Assembly (NCBI GenBank): GCA_001751155.1 | Contig: MAXR01000302.1 | Span: forward strand, 1 to 6,626 | Reading direction: 5' to 3' | Source of the DNA: Desulfuromonadales bacterium C00003068 | Lineage (GTDB): Bacteria; Desulfobacterota; Desulfuromonadia; Desulfuromonadales; Desulfuromonadaceae | DNA: 6,626 nucleotides | Part shown: piece after piece, positions 1 to 6,350 of the stretch | How the letters are laid out: each line of letters opens with the position of its first letter | Numbering within the stretch: position 1 is the first letter of the stretch | The notes under the pieces: model-generated | Database searches by the model: none | Told to the model about the DNA's origin: nothing | What the model saw: only the letters and a program-made list of their open reading frames with translations | Program-made: the position numbers and the translations under genes

Positions 1-366
1 ATTCGGCAAGAGGTGGTTGTCGTCGCCCGTTCGCAACGGGGCTATGCCGTTCGCCAACGGCCATTACGGGGGATGTTGGCAGGTTTGTGGGAGTTTCCTA
101 CGCGGCAGTTTACTGCTCCTCTTACCGTGGAGCAGCTTCACGCCGAGGCTGTCGGGTTGTCTACCGCTGAGGACATTGTTGAACTCGGCAAAATTCGGCA
201 TATATATAGCCATTTTAAAGCAGAACTTCATGTCTATAGTCATACTTCTGCGTTGCAAAGCTCGGGTGCATATTCCACATTTGAGTGGGTGAGTTTCGAG
301 AAATTATCACAGTTACCATTTCATGGTAGTCATAAAAAAATAATTCAAAATCTACTGACGGATTGA
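1..366 (+). CDS. mutY: A/G-specific adenine glycosylase MutY, C-terminal part (5' end outside window)
   Basis: This is the last 121 codons of MutY, the base-excision-repair glycosylase that removes adenine mispaired with 8-oxoguanine. The reading frame is open from base 1, so the gene starts upstream. The catalytic helix-hairpin-helix and iron-sulfur parts are not in the window. What is visible is the NUDIX-like C-terminal domain that reads the 8-oxoG base. It shows an RQRPLRGMLAGLWEFP segment near its start, KIRHIYSHFKAELHVY in the middle (compare the RHTFSHF stretch of E. coli MutY), and a WVSFEKLSQLPFHGSHKKI ending, which matches the usual last 20-30 residues of the family. It therefore ends at the normal place and is not truncated on this side. 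rnd begins 30 bp downstream on the same strand with no terminator between, so the two are probably one transcription unit. Confidence 0.9.
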   Translation: MRQEVVVVARSQRGYAVRQRPLRGMLAGLWEFPTRQFTAPLTVEQLHAEAVGLSTAEDIVELGKIRHIYSHFKAELHVYSHTSALQSSGAYSTFEWVSFEKLSQLPFHGSHKKIIQNLLTD

Positions 367-396
367 AGTCAGAGTGATTTTTTTAAGGAGTACGTT

Positions 397-1530
397 ATGT
401 CCGATTTCCCCATTTTGACCACTGTTGCCGAGGTTGAGAATTTGGCGCAAGATCTTGCAACGTTAGATGTGTTTGCAGTCGATCTTGAGGCCGATTCAAT
501 GCACTCCTTTCAAGAGAAGGTTTGTTTGCTCCAATTCACCTACTATCTCAACGGTCAGGAAGTGACGGTTCTGTTAGATACTCTAGCTGTCCCTGACTTA
601 ACAGTTTTGCGCCCTGTGTTGGCTAACCCCGCTATCCGTAAAATTTTTCATGCTGCCGATTACGACATTCGTTGCCTTTCTCGTGATTTTGAAATCGAGA
701 TAAACGGCCTGTTTGATACTATGATAGCCTGTCAATTGTTGGGTGAGGAGCGCGTTGGTTTGGCTGATGTTCTGGGCAAGTATTTTGATGTCACCCTTGA
801 TAAAAAATATCAGCGCGCAGATTGGTCAAAACGTCCCTTGCCGCCCGAGATGTGTGATTATGCGGCGGGTGATACCCGCTATCTCCACGAATTGGTGAAA
901 ATTTTAGAGGCACAGTTGATTGAAAAAGGGCGTTTGTCGTGGGCTCAAGAAGAGTTTTTGTTGATGGAACAGGCGCGTTTCAGAATACACGAAGGCCCCG
1001 CCTTTCTCCGCATGAAGGGCGCAGGAACGCTGCCGCCGCGTTCGCTACAAGTTTTGGAGAATGTGATTCGTTGGCGTGAATTGGAGGCTGAACGGCGTGA
1101 TTGCCCGGCGTATAAGGTTCTTGGCAATAAAATGTTGCTGTCGACAGCACGTCATTGTCCAGAAACTGTCGCTGATTTTAGGAGAGTCGATGAGTTCTCC
1201 CCACGCTTGGTTGAACGTTATGGCCGGCGGGTTCTTCATGAAGTTGAGCAAGCGATGTTGGTTGCCGAGGAAGATTTACCCCAGTTTCCGCGCCCTGAAC
1301 GGCGGATTCGCGATGCCGCAGTGGATAAGCGTTTTGCCTGTTTAAAGCAATGGCGAAAGCAAAAGGCCTCCGAGTTAGAGCTTGATTCAGGGGTGTTGAT
1401 CAATAATACCTTGCTCGAAGCAATTGCCCGTGTTTTTCCAAGCTCGTCGGTAGAGCTCTCTCAGGTGTGTGGTTTGAAGGTGTGGCAACAGGATGTTCTC
1501 GGTGGTGAAATGTTAACAGCCCTCGCATAA
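397..1530 (+). CDS. rnd: Ribonuclease D
   Basis: A 377-residue 3'-to-5' exoribonuclease that trims tRNA precursors and other structured small RNAs in the cytoplasm. The length is close to the roughly 375 residues of E. coli RNase D, so it appears complete. The DEDDy exonuclease domain fills about residues 5-175. Exo I is VDLEADS with D29 and E31, Exo II is HAADYDIRCL with D90, and Exo III is DYAAGDTRYL with Y155 and D159, so all metal-binding and catalytic residues are present. Two HRDC-type helical regions follow, at about 210-292 and 308-375. The ATG at 397 has an AAGGAG ribosome site at 385-390, six bases upstream. It follows mutY by 30 bp and is probably co-transcribed with it. Three tRNA genes, which are natural substrates of this enzyme, lie about 4.4 kb downstream, but nothing ties them to it functionally. 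Confidence 0.95.
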   Translation: MSDFPILTTVAEVENLAQDLATLDVFAVDLEADSMHSFQEKVCLLQFTYYLNGQEVTVLLDTLAVPDLTVLRPVLANPAIRKIFHAADYDIRCLSRDFEIEINGLFDTMIACQLLGEERVGLADVLGKYFDVTLDKKYQRADWSKRPLPPEMCDYAAGDTRYLHELVKILEAQLIEKGRLSWAQEEFLLMEQARFRIHEGPAFLRMKGAGTLPPRSLQVLENVIRWRELEAERRDCPAYKVLGNKMLLSTARHCPETVADFRRVDEFSPRLVERYGRRVLHEVEQAMLVAEEDLPQFPRPERRIRDAAVDKRFACLKQWRKQKASELELDSGVLINNTLLEAIARVFPSSSVELSQVCGLKVWQQDVLGGEMLTALA

Positions 1531-1542
1531 CGAGGGCTGTTA
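1514..1542. terminator. Hairpin overlapping the rnd stop codon, likely bidirectional terminator
   Basis: A perfect 12-bp stem (1514-1525 with 1531-1542, core ACAGCCCTCG) closes a five-base loop, CATAA, that contains the rnd TAA stop codon. It lies between two convergent genes, where a shared terminator is expected. Neither side has a strong uniform T-run directly after the stem: the plus strand continues GCTGTTGGG and the minus strand ACATTTCACC. It may therefore be a weak or Rho-assisted terminator, or a 3'-end stabiliser. Confidence 0.55.
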
Positions 1543-1562
1543 GCTGTTGGGCTGGTGTTGCT

Positions 1563-2849
1563 TTAGTCGATGATATAAGTGTAGATGGATGCAACGACCT
1601 CATCAATTAAGGCCAAGTTGTCTGTTAAATCCGTCACCTTAATATTTTGTGTTTTAAGGTGTGTACATTGCGCGATGGCGTCGTCTATCGTGTCAGGTTG
1701 AACCAGAAGCTTGTGGCTGAGGTAGATAATTTCAACAAGTTGCTGATTCTCTTTTGCACTGTGTGGATCATGGTAGCTTTTGATGCAGTTGTGGACCTGG
1801 GGGGCAAGGTTCCACCTTCGCGAGAGTAGCGCACCGCAGTTTTGGTGGAATTTTGCTACCAACTGTGGCAGCTTTTCATCGGCAATATTATTCTCTGTCA
1901 GTAATTGCAATAGTAAGATTTTGCCAATGTTGTGGAAGAGTCCGCATGTGAACGCCATCTCTTGATCTTCACCGAGTTGGGTCGCGATCTGTTCTGATAA
2001 GTATGCACAGCGCAATGCGTGTTGGAGTAGCTGCGAAACCGTGTCCGATTGTTTTGGTGGCTGAGCGCAGGCCATTTGAGCGTGGACAATACCGATTAAA
2101 TGATCTGCGGAATAGGCTGCCAAAGCTTGCTTGATTGTGGCACAACGTTGTTGGTCTTTGCCCAGTGCTGAATTGATAACGCGTAGCACGTAGGCGCTCA
2201 AAACTTGATCTTCACGCACCAGTTTTAAAATTGGTTCTGTTTCAATCTTGTTGTGTGACCAATGCTCTTGCAGTTTGATGGCAATGGTTGGCAGCAGGGG
2301 TAACGAAAAGCTGTCGGTGACAATTTTACGGGCAAGGGTGCGCAATAGTTCATCGGTGTTGTTTGATTCTTTGGTTGCGCCACCTTGTTGAATGATTTGT
2401 TGGAGTGCTTTCGCTTCACTGATGCGGATCGGGCCATCAAGGGCCTGTTGGGGGATTTTACTGCTAAATTCATAGCTGCCAGCTGTCCAGGTCATGACAT
2501 CAGCTAGAGCCGTATTGGCAAGGTCTGATAGCGCTGCTTCGAGCTTGTCTTTTTCAAAAATATTCTTCTTTAGCAGGCTGCTGGTGAAAGCAATTCCTGT
2601 GCGTTGGCTATCTTTAAGGAGAAATCCAGCCCATGTGCGCGTGAGTTCACCGCGTTGAATAAGGTATTCCCCAACCCTCTCCCCCATTTTATTTGAGGTG
2701 ATATAAATTAACTCGCCTTTGTTGAAGTAGAGCTTTTTATTGATACCTGACCGCGTTAATACCAATGTTCCTGTTTTCTGTTGAACTGAACAAAGATGTA
2801 AGATTTCGGGCAACGAGGTAGTGCTAAGGGTGCCGTTTAGTTTGTTCAT
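1563..2849 (-). CDS. DUF4388 (PATAN-like) plus HDOD domain signalling protein
   Basis: A 428-residue two-domain soluble protein with no signal peptide or membrane segment. Residues 1 to about 100 resemble the DUF4388/PATAN-type domain: LNGTLSTTSLPEILHLC at the start, TGTLVLTR, then the YFNKGELIYITSN hairpin and a GEYLIQRGELT segment. Residues about 178-380 form an HDOD domain, beginning SLPLLPTIAIKL, with VREDQVLSAYVLRVINSA in the middle and GLFHNIGKILLLQLL at 303-317, then YHDPHSA at 359-365. The HD dyad reads HN (H306, N307), so metal-dependent phosphodiesterase activity is unlikely. HDOD domains in this context are generally regarded as signalling or scaffold modules. The start at 2849 is backed by an AGAAGGAG site on the minus strand (2857-2864). 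The gene stands alone, convergent to rnd and divergent from the transporter. A role in chemotaxis-like or second-messenger signalling is only an inference; no partner gene is nearby. Confidence 0.85.
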   Translation of the reverse strand: MNKLNGTLSTTSLPEILHLCSVQQKTGTLVLTRSGINKKLYFNKGELIYITSNKMGERVGEYLIQRGELTRTWAGFLLKDSQRTGIAFTSSLLKKNIFEKDKLEAALSDLANTALADVMTWTAGSYEFSSKIPQQALDGPIRISEAKALQQIIQQGGATKESNNTDELLRTLARKIVTDSFSLPLLPTIAIKLQEHWSHNKIETEPILKLVREDQVLSAYVLRVINSALGKDQQRCATIKQALAAYSADHLIGIVHAQMACAQPPKQSDTVSQLLQHALRCAYLSEQIATQLGEDQEMAFTCGLFHNIGKILLLQLLTENNIADEKLPQLVAKFHQNCGALLSRRWNLAPQVHNCIKSYHDPHSAKENQQLVEIIYLSHKLLVQPDTIDDAIAQCTHLKTQNIKVTDLTDNLALIDEVVASIYTYIID

Positions 2850-2875
2850 GCAGCAACTCCTTCTAATATGTGAGT

Positions 2876-2896
2876 AGTGTTAGCTAGCATAACACT
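2876..2896. promoter_or_regulatory. Inverted repeat in the divergent intergenic region, possible operator
   Basis: AGTGTTA at 2876-2882 and TAACACT at 2890-2896 form a perfect 7-bp inverted repeat. The 7-base spacer GCTAGCA holds a further palindrome, GCTAGC. It lies 27-47 bp upstream of the HDOD gene start and about 77 bp upstream of the transporter start, where an operator is plausible. It could equally be a hairpin in the HDOD gene leader. No known regulator box is recognised. Confidence 0.35.
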
Positions 2897-2912
2897 GTAT
2901 CAGCTCTAAACT

Positions 2913-2941
2913 TTGTTGTGGTGATTATTTAGTAGTATTTT
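2913..2941 (+). promoter_or_regulatory. Possible sigma-70 promoter for the transporter gene
   Basis: TTGTTG (2913-2918) and TATTTT (2936-2941) are separated by 17 bp, giving three and four matches to the -35 and -10 consensus hexamers. Transcription would begin near 2948, almost on top of the upstream ATG at 2952, which favours the second ATG at 2973 as the true start. The region is AT-rich, so chance matches are easy. Confidence 0.3.
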
Positions 2942-2963
2942 TTAACCTGTAATGTTTGTTGTT

Positions 2964-2968
2964 GGGGA
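2964..2968 (+). promoter_or_regulatory. Weak ribosome binding site that decides the transporter start
   Basis: GGGGA sits four bases before the ATG at 2973. The alternative in-frame ATG at 2952 is preceded by TTTTTTAACCTGTA, which has no purine-rich site. The choice of 2973 rests on this and on the membrane segment starting directly after it. Confidence 0.45.
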
Positions 2969-2972
2969 AATA

Positions 2973-3848
2973 ATGAGTACTTTGGCGCTATGTTTTATTG
3001 TGTTCTCTGCCCTGATGCATGTCTTATGGAATGTGCAGGTTAAGCAAAGTCGAGATAAAACTATTTTTATCTGGTGGATGTTCATCGCCTCCAGCCTGCT
3101 GATGAATTTGTTGCTGCCGTTTTTGACCAGTCCTTTTCCCCGTCCTGGTGGAACCGTTCTGTTGCTGGCCTTAGCTGCTGCCGTTTGCTTTGTCCTCTAT
3201 CATCTGTTTAATGGTCGAGCTTATCGAGAGGGTGATTTGTCGCTGAGTTACCCCCTTGCGCAGACATCGATGATTTATGTGCCAATTTGGGGTGCGCTGA
3301 TTTTACGTGAACAGATGACCTTTTACGGTGTCATAGGCATTTTGTGTATTGTTGCAGGGGCATACACCGTGCAGTTGCCGCAACTGTCATGGGCGGCATT
3401 GTCACGACCGCTGCGAAACATGGGCAACCCATCAGTAAAAGCAGCCTTGGCAGCCGGATTTATCTATTCTATTGGTTCCATTCTTGATAAAAAAGGTGTC
3501 AGCTGCTATCCGCCATTCTATTTCACCTACATACTGGTGATGATGATGGTTGTGGTCATGACTGTTAATTTGTGTCGGAATCGTTATCGCGGCCGAGTTT
3601 TACGAGAATGGCAGCATAACCGTCGCTTAATTTTATGGTCGGGTCCCGTCATGTTAGGTTCGTTCATCACTTTTAGGTACGGTTTGAGTTTGGCTCCGGT
3701 TGGTTATGCTGTTGCCGTTAGGCAAGTGAATGTTCTGTTTGGTGTTTTAATCGGGGTAGTGTTTCTGAAGGAAGCCTGTGGCCGAGTACGTAGTCTTGCT
3801 GCAGCGATGATTTTTGCTGGGGTTGTATTAATCCGTATGGCGGGTTGA
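2973..3848 (+). CDS. EamA/DMT-superfamily membrane transporter
   Basis: A polytopic inner-membrane protein of 291 residues (298 if the ATG at 2952 is used). It has about ten hydrophobic segments, arranged as the two EamA repeats of the drug/metabolite transporter superfamily. Family marks are the first-helix ending ALMHVLWNVQVK, the YREGDLSLSYPLAQT loop before helix 4 in the first half, and FRYGLSLAPVGYAVAVRQVN with VFLKE in the second half. Both repeats end in the usual small-residue helix (VIGILCIVAGAYTVQ and AAAMIFAGVVLIRMAG). The substrate cannot be read from the sequence; EamA proteins export or import amino acids, nucleosides, sugars and other small metabolites. I chose the start at 2973 because of its ribosome site. 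The HD-domain gene follows after 25 bp on the same strand, so an operon is likely. A short hairpin (CGGGTT/AACCCG, 3841-3857) covers the stop codon. Confidence 0.85.
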   Translation: MSTLALCFIVFSALMHVLWNVQVKQSRDKTIFIWWMFIASSLLMNLLLPFLTSPFPRPGGTVLLLALAAAVCFVLYHLFNGRAYREGDLSLSYPLAQTSMIYVPIWGALILREQMTFYGVIGILCIVAGAYTVQLPQLSWAALSRPLRNMGNPSVKAALAAGFIYSIGSILDKKGVSCYPPFYFTYILVMMMVVVMTVNLCRNRYRGRVLREWQHNRRLILWSGPVMLGSFITFRYGLSLAPVGYAVAVRQVNVLFGVLIGVVFLKEACGRVRSLAAAMIFAGVVLIRMAG

Positions 3849-3873
3849 TTGAACCCGAATTTGGGAGCTTATT

Positions 3874-4518
3874 GTGAAAAATATAGCAAATTTTTTCTAT
3901 GAAGTTGGCATGTTGAAAAAAACACCTCGCAGCGGTTTTCAGTTTTTAGGTTCTGGAGCTGAATCTGTCGCCGAACATTCATATCGGACGGCGATGATCG
4001 GTTATGCGCTGGCGAAAATGTCTGAAAAGGTTGATTGCAGCCGCGTGGTGATGATGTGTTTATTTCATGATCTTCCTGAAGCGCGAATTGGTGACTTGAA
4101 TTATGTCAATAAAAAGTATGTACAGGCCAACGAAGAGAAGGCCATTGCCGACCTTGCGGCGACGCTACCATTTGGCCGAGAATATCAGGAGACCTTACAA
4201 GAATTTGGTGAACAGGATAGTCCTGAGGCGCGCTTAGCCCACGACGCCGATCAGCTTGAGATGATTCTTGCGCTAAAAGAGCATAAAGATCTTGGTAATC
4301 GCTACGCCGATGAATGGTATTCGTTTGCGGTGCGCCGATTACAAACCGATTTGGCCAAAGAGTTAGCCGTCACCATCTGGGAAACAGATTCAAGTTTGTG
4401 GTGGTTTGATACTGAAAGCGATTGGTGGGTCACAGGGAAAGAGCTTGGCTTCAATAAAGAGGAGAAACAGCCGGCGGCGGTGTCAGAAGATGCAAATCAA
4501 GTTGACGATACGCCATAG
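3874..4518 (+). CDS. HD-domain phosphohydrolase, YfbR/HDDC2-like (possible 5'-deoxynucleotidase)
   Basis: A 214-residue cytoplasmic protein of the HD_3/YfbR-like group, whose studied members remove the 5'-phosphate from deoxynucleoside monophosphates. The metal-binding residues are in order: H35 in SVAEHSYRTA, H65-D66 in CLFHDLPEARIGD, and D126 in AHDADQLEMIL. E69 and R71 follow the HD pair as in the family. The N-terminal NFFYEVGMLKKTPRSGF stretch is also typical. The last 17 residues or so (EEKQPAAVSEDANQVDDTP) are polar, probably disordered, and not part of the fold. Translation starts at GTG with GGGAG (3863-3867) six bases upstream. It sits 25 bp after the transporter and 85 bp before serS. 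The exact substrate is not shown by sequence; dNMP clean-up is the best guess from the family. Confidence 0.8.
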   Translation: MKNIANFFYEVGMLKKTPRSGFQFLGSGAESVAEHSYRTAMIGYALAKMSEKVDCSRVVMMCLFHDLPEARIGDLNYVNKKYVQANEEKAIADLAATLPFGREYQETLQEFGEQDSPEARLAHDADQLEMILALKEHKDLGNRYADEWYSFAVRRLQTDLAKELAVTIWETDSSLWWFDTESDWWVTGKELGFNKEEKQPAAVSEDANQVDDTP

Positions 4519-4603
4519 AAGTGTTACGAAAAGTGTCGGTTTTTATCCAAAAAGGACTCTGCCAAGGCTTGTTTATGGCGGCTGTAAATAAGGGAGCACG
4601 AAT

Positions 4604-5878
4604 ATGTTAGATGTGAAATTTTTACGCGAGAATTTCGAGCAAGCAGAACAACGCCTTGCAACGCGCGGTGAAGCGATCAATCTTGATGCTTTTCGCCAGC
4701 TGGATTGTCAGCGGCGCGAACTGCTTGGTCAGGCCGAAACACTTAAGGCGGAAAAAAATCGCGTCTCTGCTCTGATCGGTAAAACGAAGGATAAAAGTCA
4801 GGTTAAAGACGAAATTATACGCATGAAAGAGGTTTCTGGCCAAATTAAGAGCCTCGATGAACAGTTACGCGAAACAACAGAGTCGCTACAAAAAATCATA
4901 ATGACTATCCCCAACCTGCCGCATGAATCGTGTCCTGTTGGTTTAACCGAGGACGATAATGTTGAGTTGCGTACCTGGGGAAATATTACTGAATATAGTT
5001 TTACCGCCAAAGCCCATTGGGATATCGGTGAAGCGTTAGATATTCTTGATTTTGAGCGTGGCGGTAAGATAACCGGAGCCCGGTTTACCCTGTATAAGGG
5101 TGCTGGAGCGCGTCTGGAGCGGGCTTTAATCAACTTCATGCTCGATCTTCATACCGATGAACATAAATATGTTGAAATGCTTCCACCGTTTATGGTAAAC
5201 AGAGCATCCATGACGGCAACAGGGCAGTTACCTAAGTTTGAAGATGACCTGTTTCACGTTGAGGGACCGGATTATTTTTTGATCCCCACGGCAGAAGTTC
5301 CAGTAACTAATATCCATCGCGATGAGATTTTAGGTGCAGAGAGTTTGCCATTATGTTATACAGCCCACACACCTTGTTTTCGGAAGGAAGCTGGGTCGCA
5401 TGGACGAGATACTCGCGGGTTGATTCGTCAGCATCAATTCAATAAAGTTGAGTTGGTTAAGTTTGTAGAACCAGCAACATCGGATCAAGAACTTGACACG
5501 TTGCTCGCCAATGCAGAAAAAGTTTTACAGTTACTTGAACTACCTTATCGTGTTGTTGATTTGTGTAGTGGTGATATAGGTTTCTCGGCAGCACGGACTT
5601 TTGATATTGAAGTATGGTTGCCAGGCCAGGAAGTTTACAGAGAGATTTCATCCTGTTCAAACTTTCGCGATTTTCAGGCACGCAGAGCAGCAATTCGCTA
5701 TCGTCCTGAAGAGGGAGCCAAACCGGAGTTTGTACATACGCTTAACGGATCAGGTTTAGCTGTCGGGCGTACCGTGTTAGCGGTACTAGAGAATTACCAG
5801 CAAGAAGATGGGAGCGTGATTGTTCCCAAGGTGCTTCAGCCTTACATGGGCGGTTTAGAGCGAATCACCAAGAAATAG
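4604..5878 (+). CDS. serS: Seryl-tRNA synthetase
   Basis: A complete 424-residue class II aminoacyl-tRNA synthetase of the bacterial type, which charges tRNA-Ser with serine. Residues 1-100 form the N-terminal domain: [12 protein letters not shown] opening, then a long charged coiled coil (about 30-98) that grips the long variable arm of tRNA-Ser. The catalytic core follows. Motif 1 lies around 171-195, the serine-binding TAE is at 229-231, motif 2 is [16 protein letters not shown] (257-272), and motif 3 is [18 protein letters not shown] (382-399) with its invariant arginine R389. The ATG at 4604 has AGGGAG at 4591-4596. The 85-bp gap before it shows no convincing promoter or terminator, so it may be read from upstream. 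Two tRNA-Ser genes follow within 160 bp, the first starting only 12 bp after the stop codon, with no terminator between. Confidence 0.97.
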   Translation: MLDVKFLRENFEQAEQRLATRGEAINLDAFRQLDCQRRELLGQAETLKAEKNRVSALIGKTKDKSQVKDEIIRMKEVSGQIKSLDEQLRETTESLQKIIMTIPNLPHESCPVGLTEDDNVELRTWGNITEYSFTAKAHWDIGEALDILDFERGGKITGARFTLYKGAGARLERALINFMLDLHTDEHKYVEMLPPFMVNRASMTATGQLPKFEDDLFHVEGPDYFLIPTAEVPVTNIHRDEILGAESLPLCYTAHTPCFRKEAGSHGRDTRGLIRQHQFNKVELVKFVEPATSDQELDTLLANAEKVLQLLELPYRVVDLCSGDIGFSAARTFDIEVWLPGQEVYREISSCSNFRDFQARRAAIRYRPEEGAKPEFVHTLNGSGLAVGRTVLAVLENYQQEDGSVIVPKVLQPYMGGLERITKK

Positions 5879-5890
5879 ATTTAAAGTTGC

Positions 5891-5976
5891 GGAGGAGTGG
5901 CCGAGTGGCTTAAGGCGGCGGTCTTGAAAACCGTTGTACGCAAGTACCGTGGGTTCAAATCCTACCTCCTCCGCCA
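5891..5976 (+). tRNA. tRNA-Ser (anticodon UGA)
   Basis: A 7-bp acceptor stem (GGAGGAG 5891-5897 with CTCCTCC 5966-5972), discriminator G and an encoded CCA (5974-5976). The anticodon stem GCGGT/ACCGT holds the loop CTTGAAA, with TGA at 5925-5927, reading UCN codons. A class II variable arm with a GTAC/GTAC stem (5936-5947) and the discriminator G are both serine identity features. The T-loop is TTCAAAT. It starts 12 bp after serS and has no visible promoter of its own. Confidence 0.97.
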
Positions 5977-5985
5977 TTTACACAG

Positions 5986-6017
5986 CGCTATGCTTGATCT
6001 TATGATTGAGCATAGCG
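5986..6017 (+). other. Strong hairpin between the two tRNA-Ser genes
   Basis: Positions 5986-5999 pair with 6004-6017 over 14 bp (nine Watson-Crick pairs from CGCTATGCT, two G-T wobbles, then three more pairs), closing a TTAT tetraloop. It begins 10 bases after the first tRNA CCA and ends 14 bases before the second tRNA. There is no T-run directly after it (TAACATTTTG), so it is more likely a processing or stability element, or a partial terminator, than a classic intrinsic terminator. Confidence 0.6.
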
Positions 6018-6031
6018 TAACATTTTGTTGC

Positions 6032-6126
<95 letters not shown>

Positions 6127-6172
6127 TAAAACGGGTGGAATTGATTTATTTTTCATCACAGTAAAAAGATTG

Positions 6173-6201
6173 TTGACATGATCGCTTAAATGCGAGATAA
6201 A
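6173..6201 (+). promoter_or_regulatory. Sigma-70-type promoter of tRNA-Arg
   Basis: A perfect -35 hexamer TTGACA (6173-6178) is followed after 17 bp by GATAAA (6196-6201), which matches four of six -10 positions. Transcription would start near 6208, just before the mature tRNA end at 6213. The tRNA-Arg gene is therefore probably its own transcription unit. Confidence 0.7.
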
Positions 6202-6212
6202 CAACATCCAGT

Positions 6213-6289
6213 GCGCCAGTAGCTCAGCTGGATAGAGCATCTGACTACGAATCAGAAGGCCGGGAGTTCGACTCTCTCCTGGCGCACCA
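6213..6289 (+). tRNA. tRNA-Arg (anticodon ACG)
   Basis: A 77-nt tRNA with acceptor stem GCGCCAG (6213-6219) pairing CTGGCGC (6279-6285), discriminator A6286 and encoded CCA (6287-6289). The anticodon stem TCTGA/TCAGA closes the loop CTACGAA, with ACG at 6247-6249. In bacteria this A34 is normally edited to inosine by TadA, so the tRNA reads CGU, CGC and CGA. The T-stem GGGAG/CTCTC has one G-T wobble and the T-loop is TTCGACT. Confidence 0.97.
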
Positions 6290-6299
6290 TTAAAAAATC

Positions 6300-6335
6300 A
6301 AGCACTTAGCATTCATTTGCTGAGTGTTTTTTTTT
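6300..6335 (+). terminator. Intrinsic terminator of tRNA-Arg
   Basis: A 12-bp stem (6300-6311 with 6318-6329, core CACTTAGCA/TGCTGAGTG, two G-T wobbles) with a six-base loop TTCATT runs straight into nine T residues (6327-6335). It lies 11 bases after the tRNA CCA end, which is the classic Rho-independent layout. Confidence 0.9.
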
Positions 6336-6350
6336 GGATTTTTTGCAAGG

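Noticed and set aside
2952..2972. Upstream ATG as the start of the transporter
   Set aside because: No ribosome site precedes it, a candidate promoter would place the transcript start almost on it, and the membrane segment begins right after the ATG at 2973.
3874..4518. HD-domain protein as part of a defence system (for example dNTP depletion)
   Set aside because: It matches the housekeeping YfbR/HDDC2 type and sits among a transporter, serS and tRNAs. No effector, sensor or mobile context adjoins it.
4519..4603. Promoter or terminator between the HD gene and serS
   Set aside because: No hairpin with a T-run and no pair of hexamers at proper spacing was found. The stretch holds only the serS ribosome site, though a weak promoter cannot be excluded.
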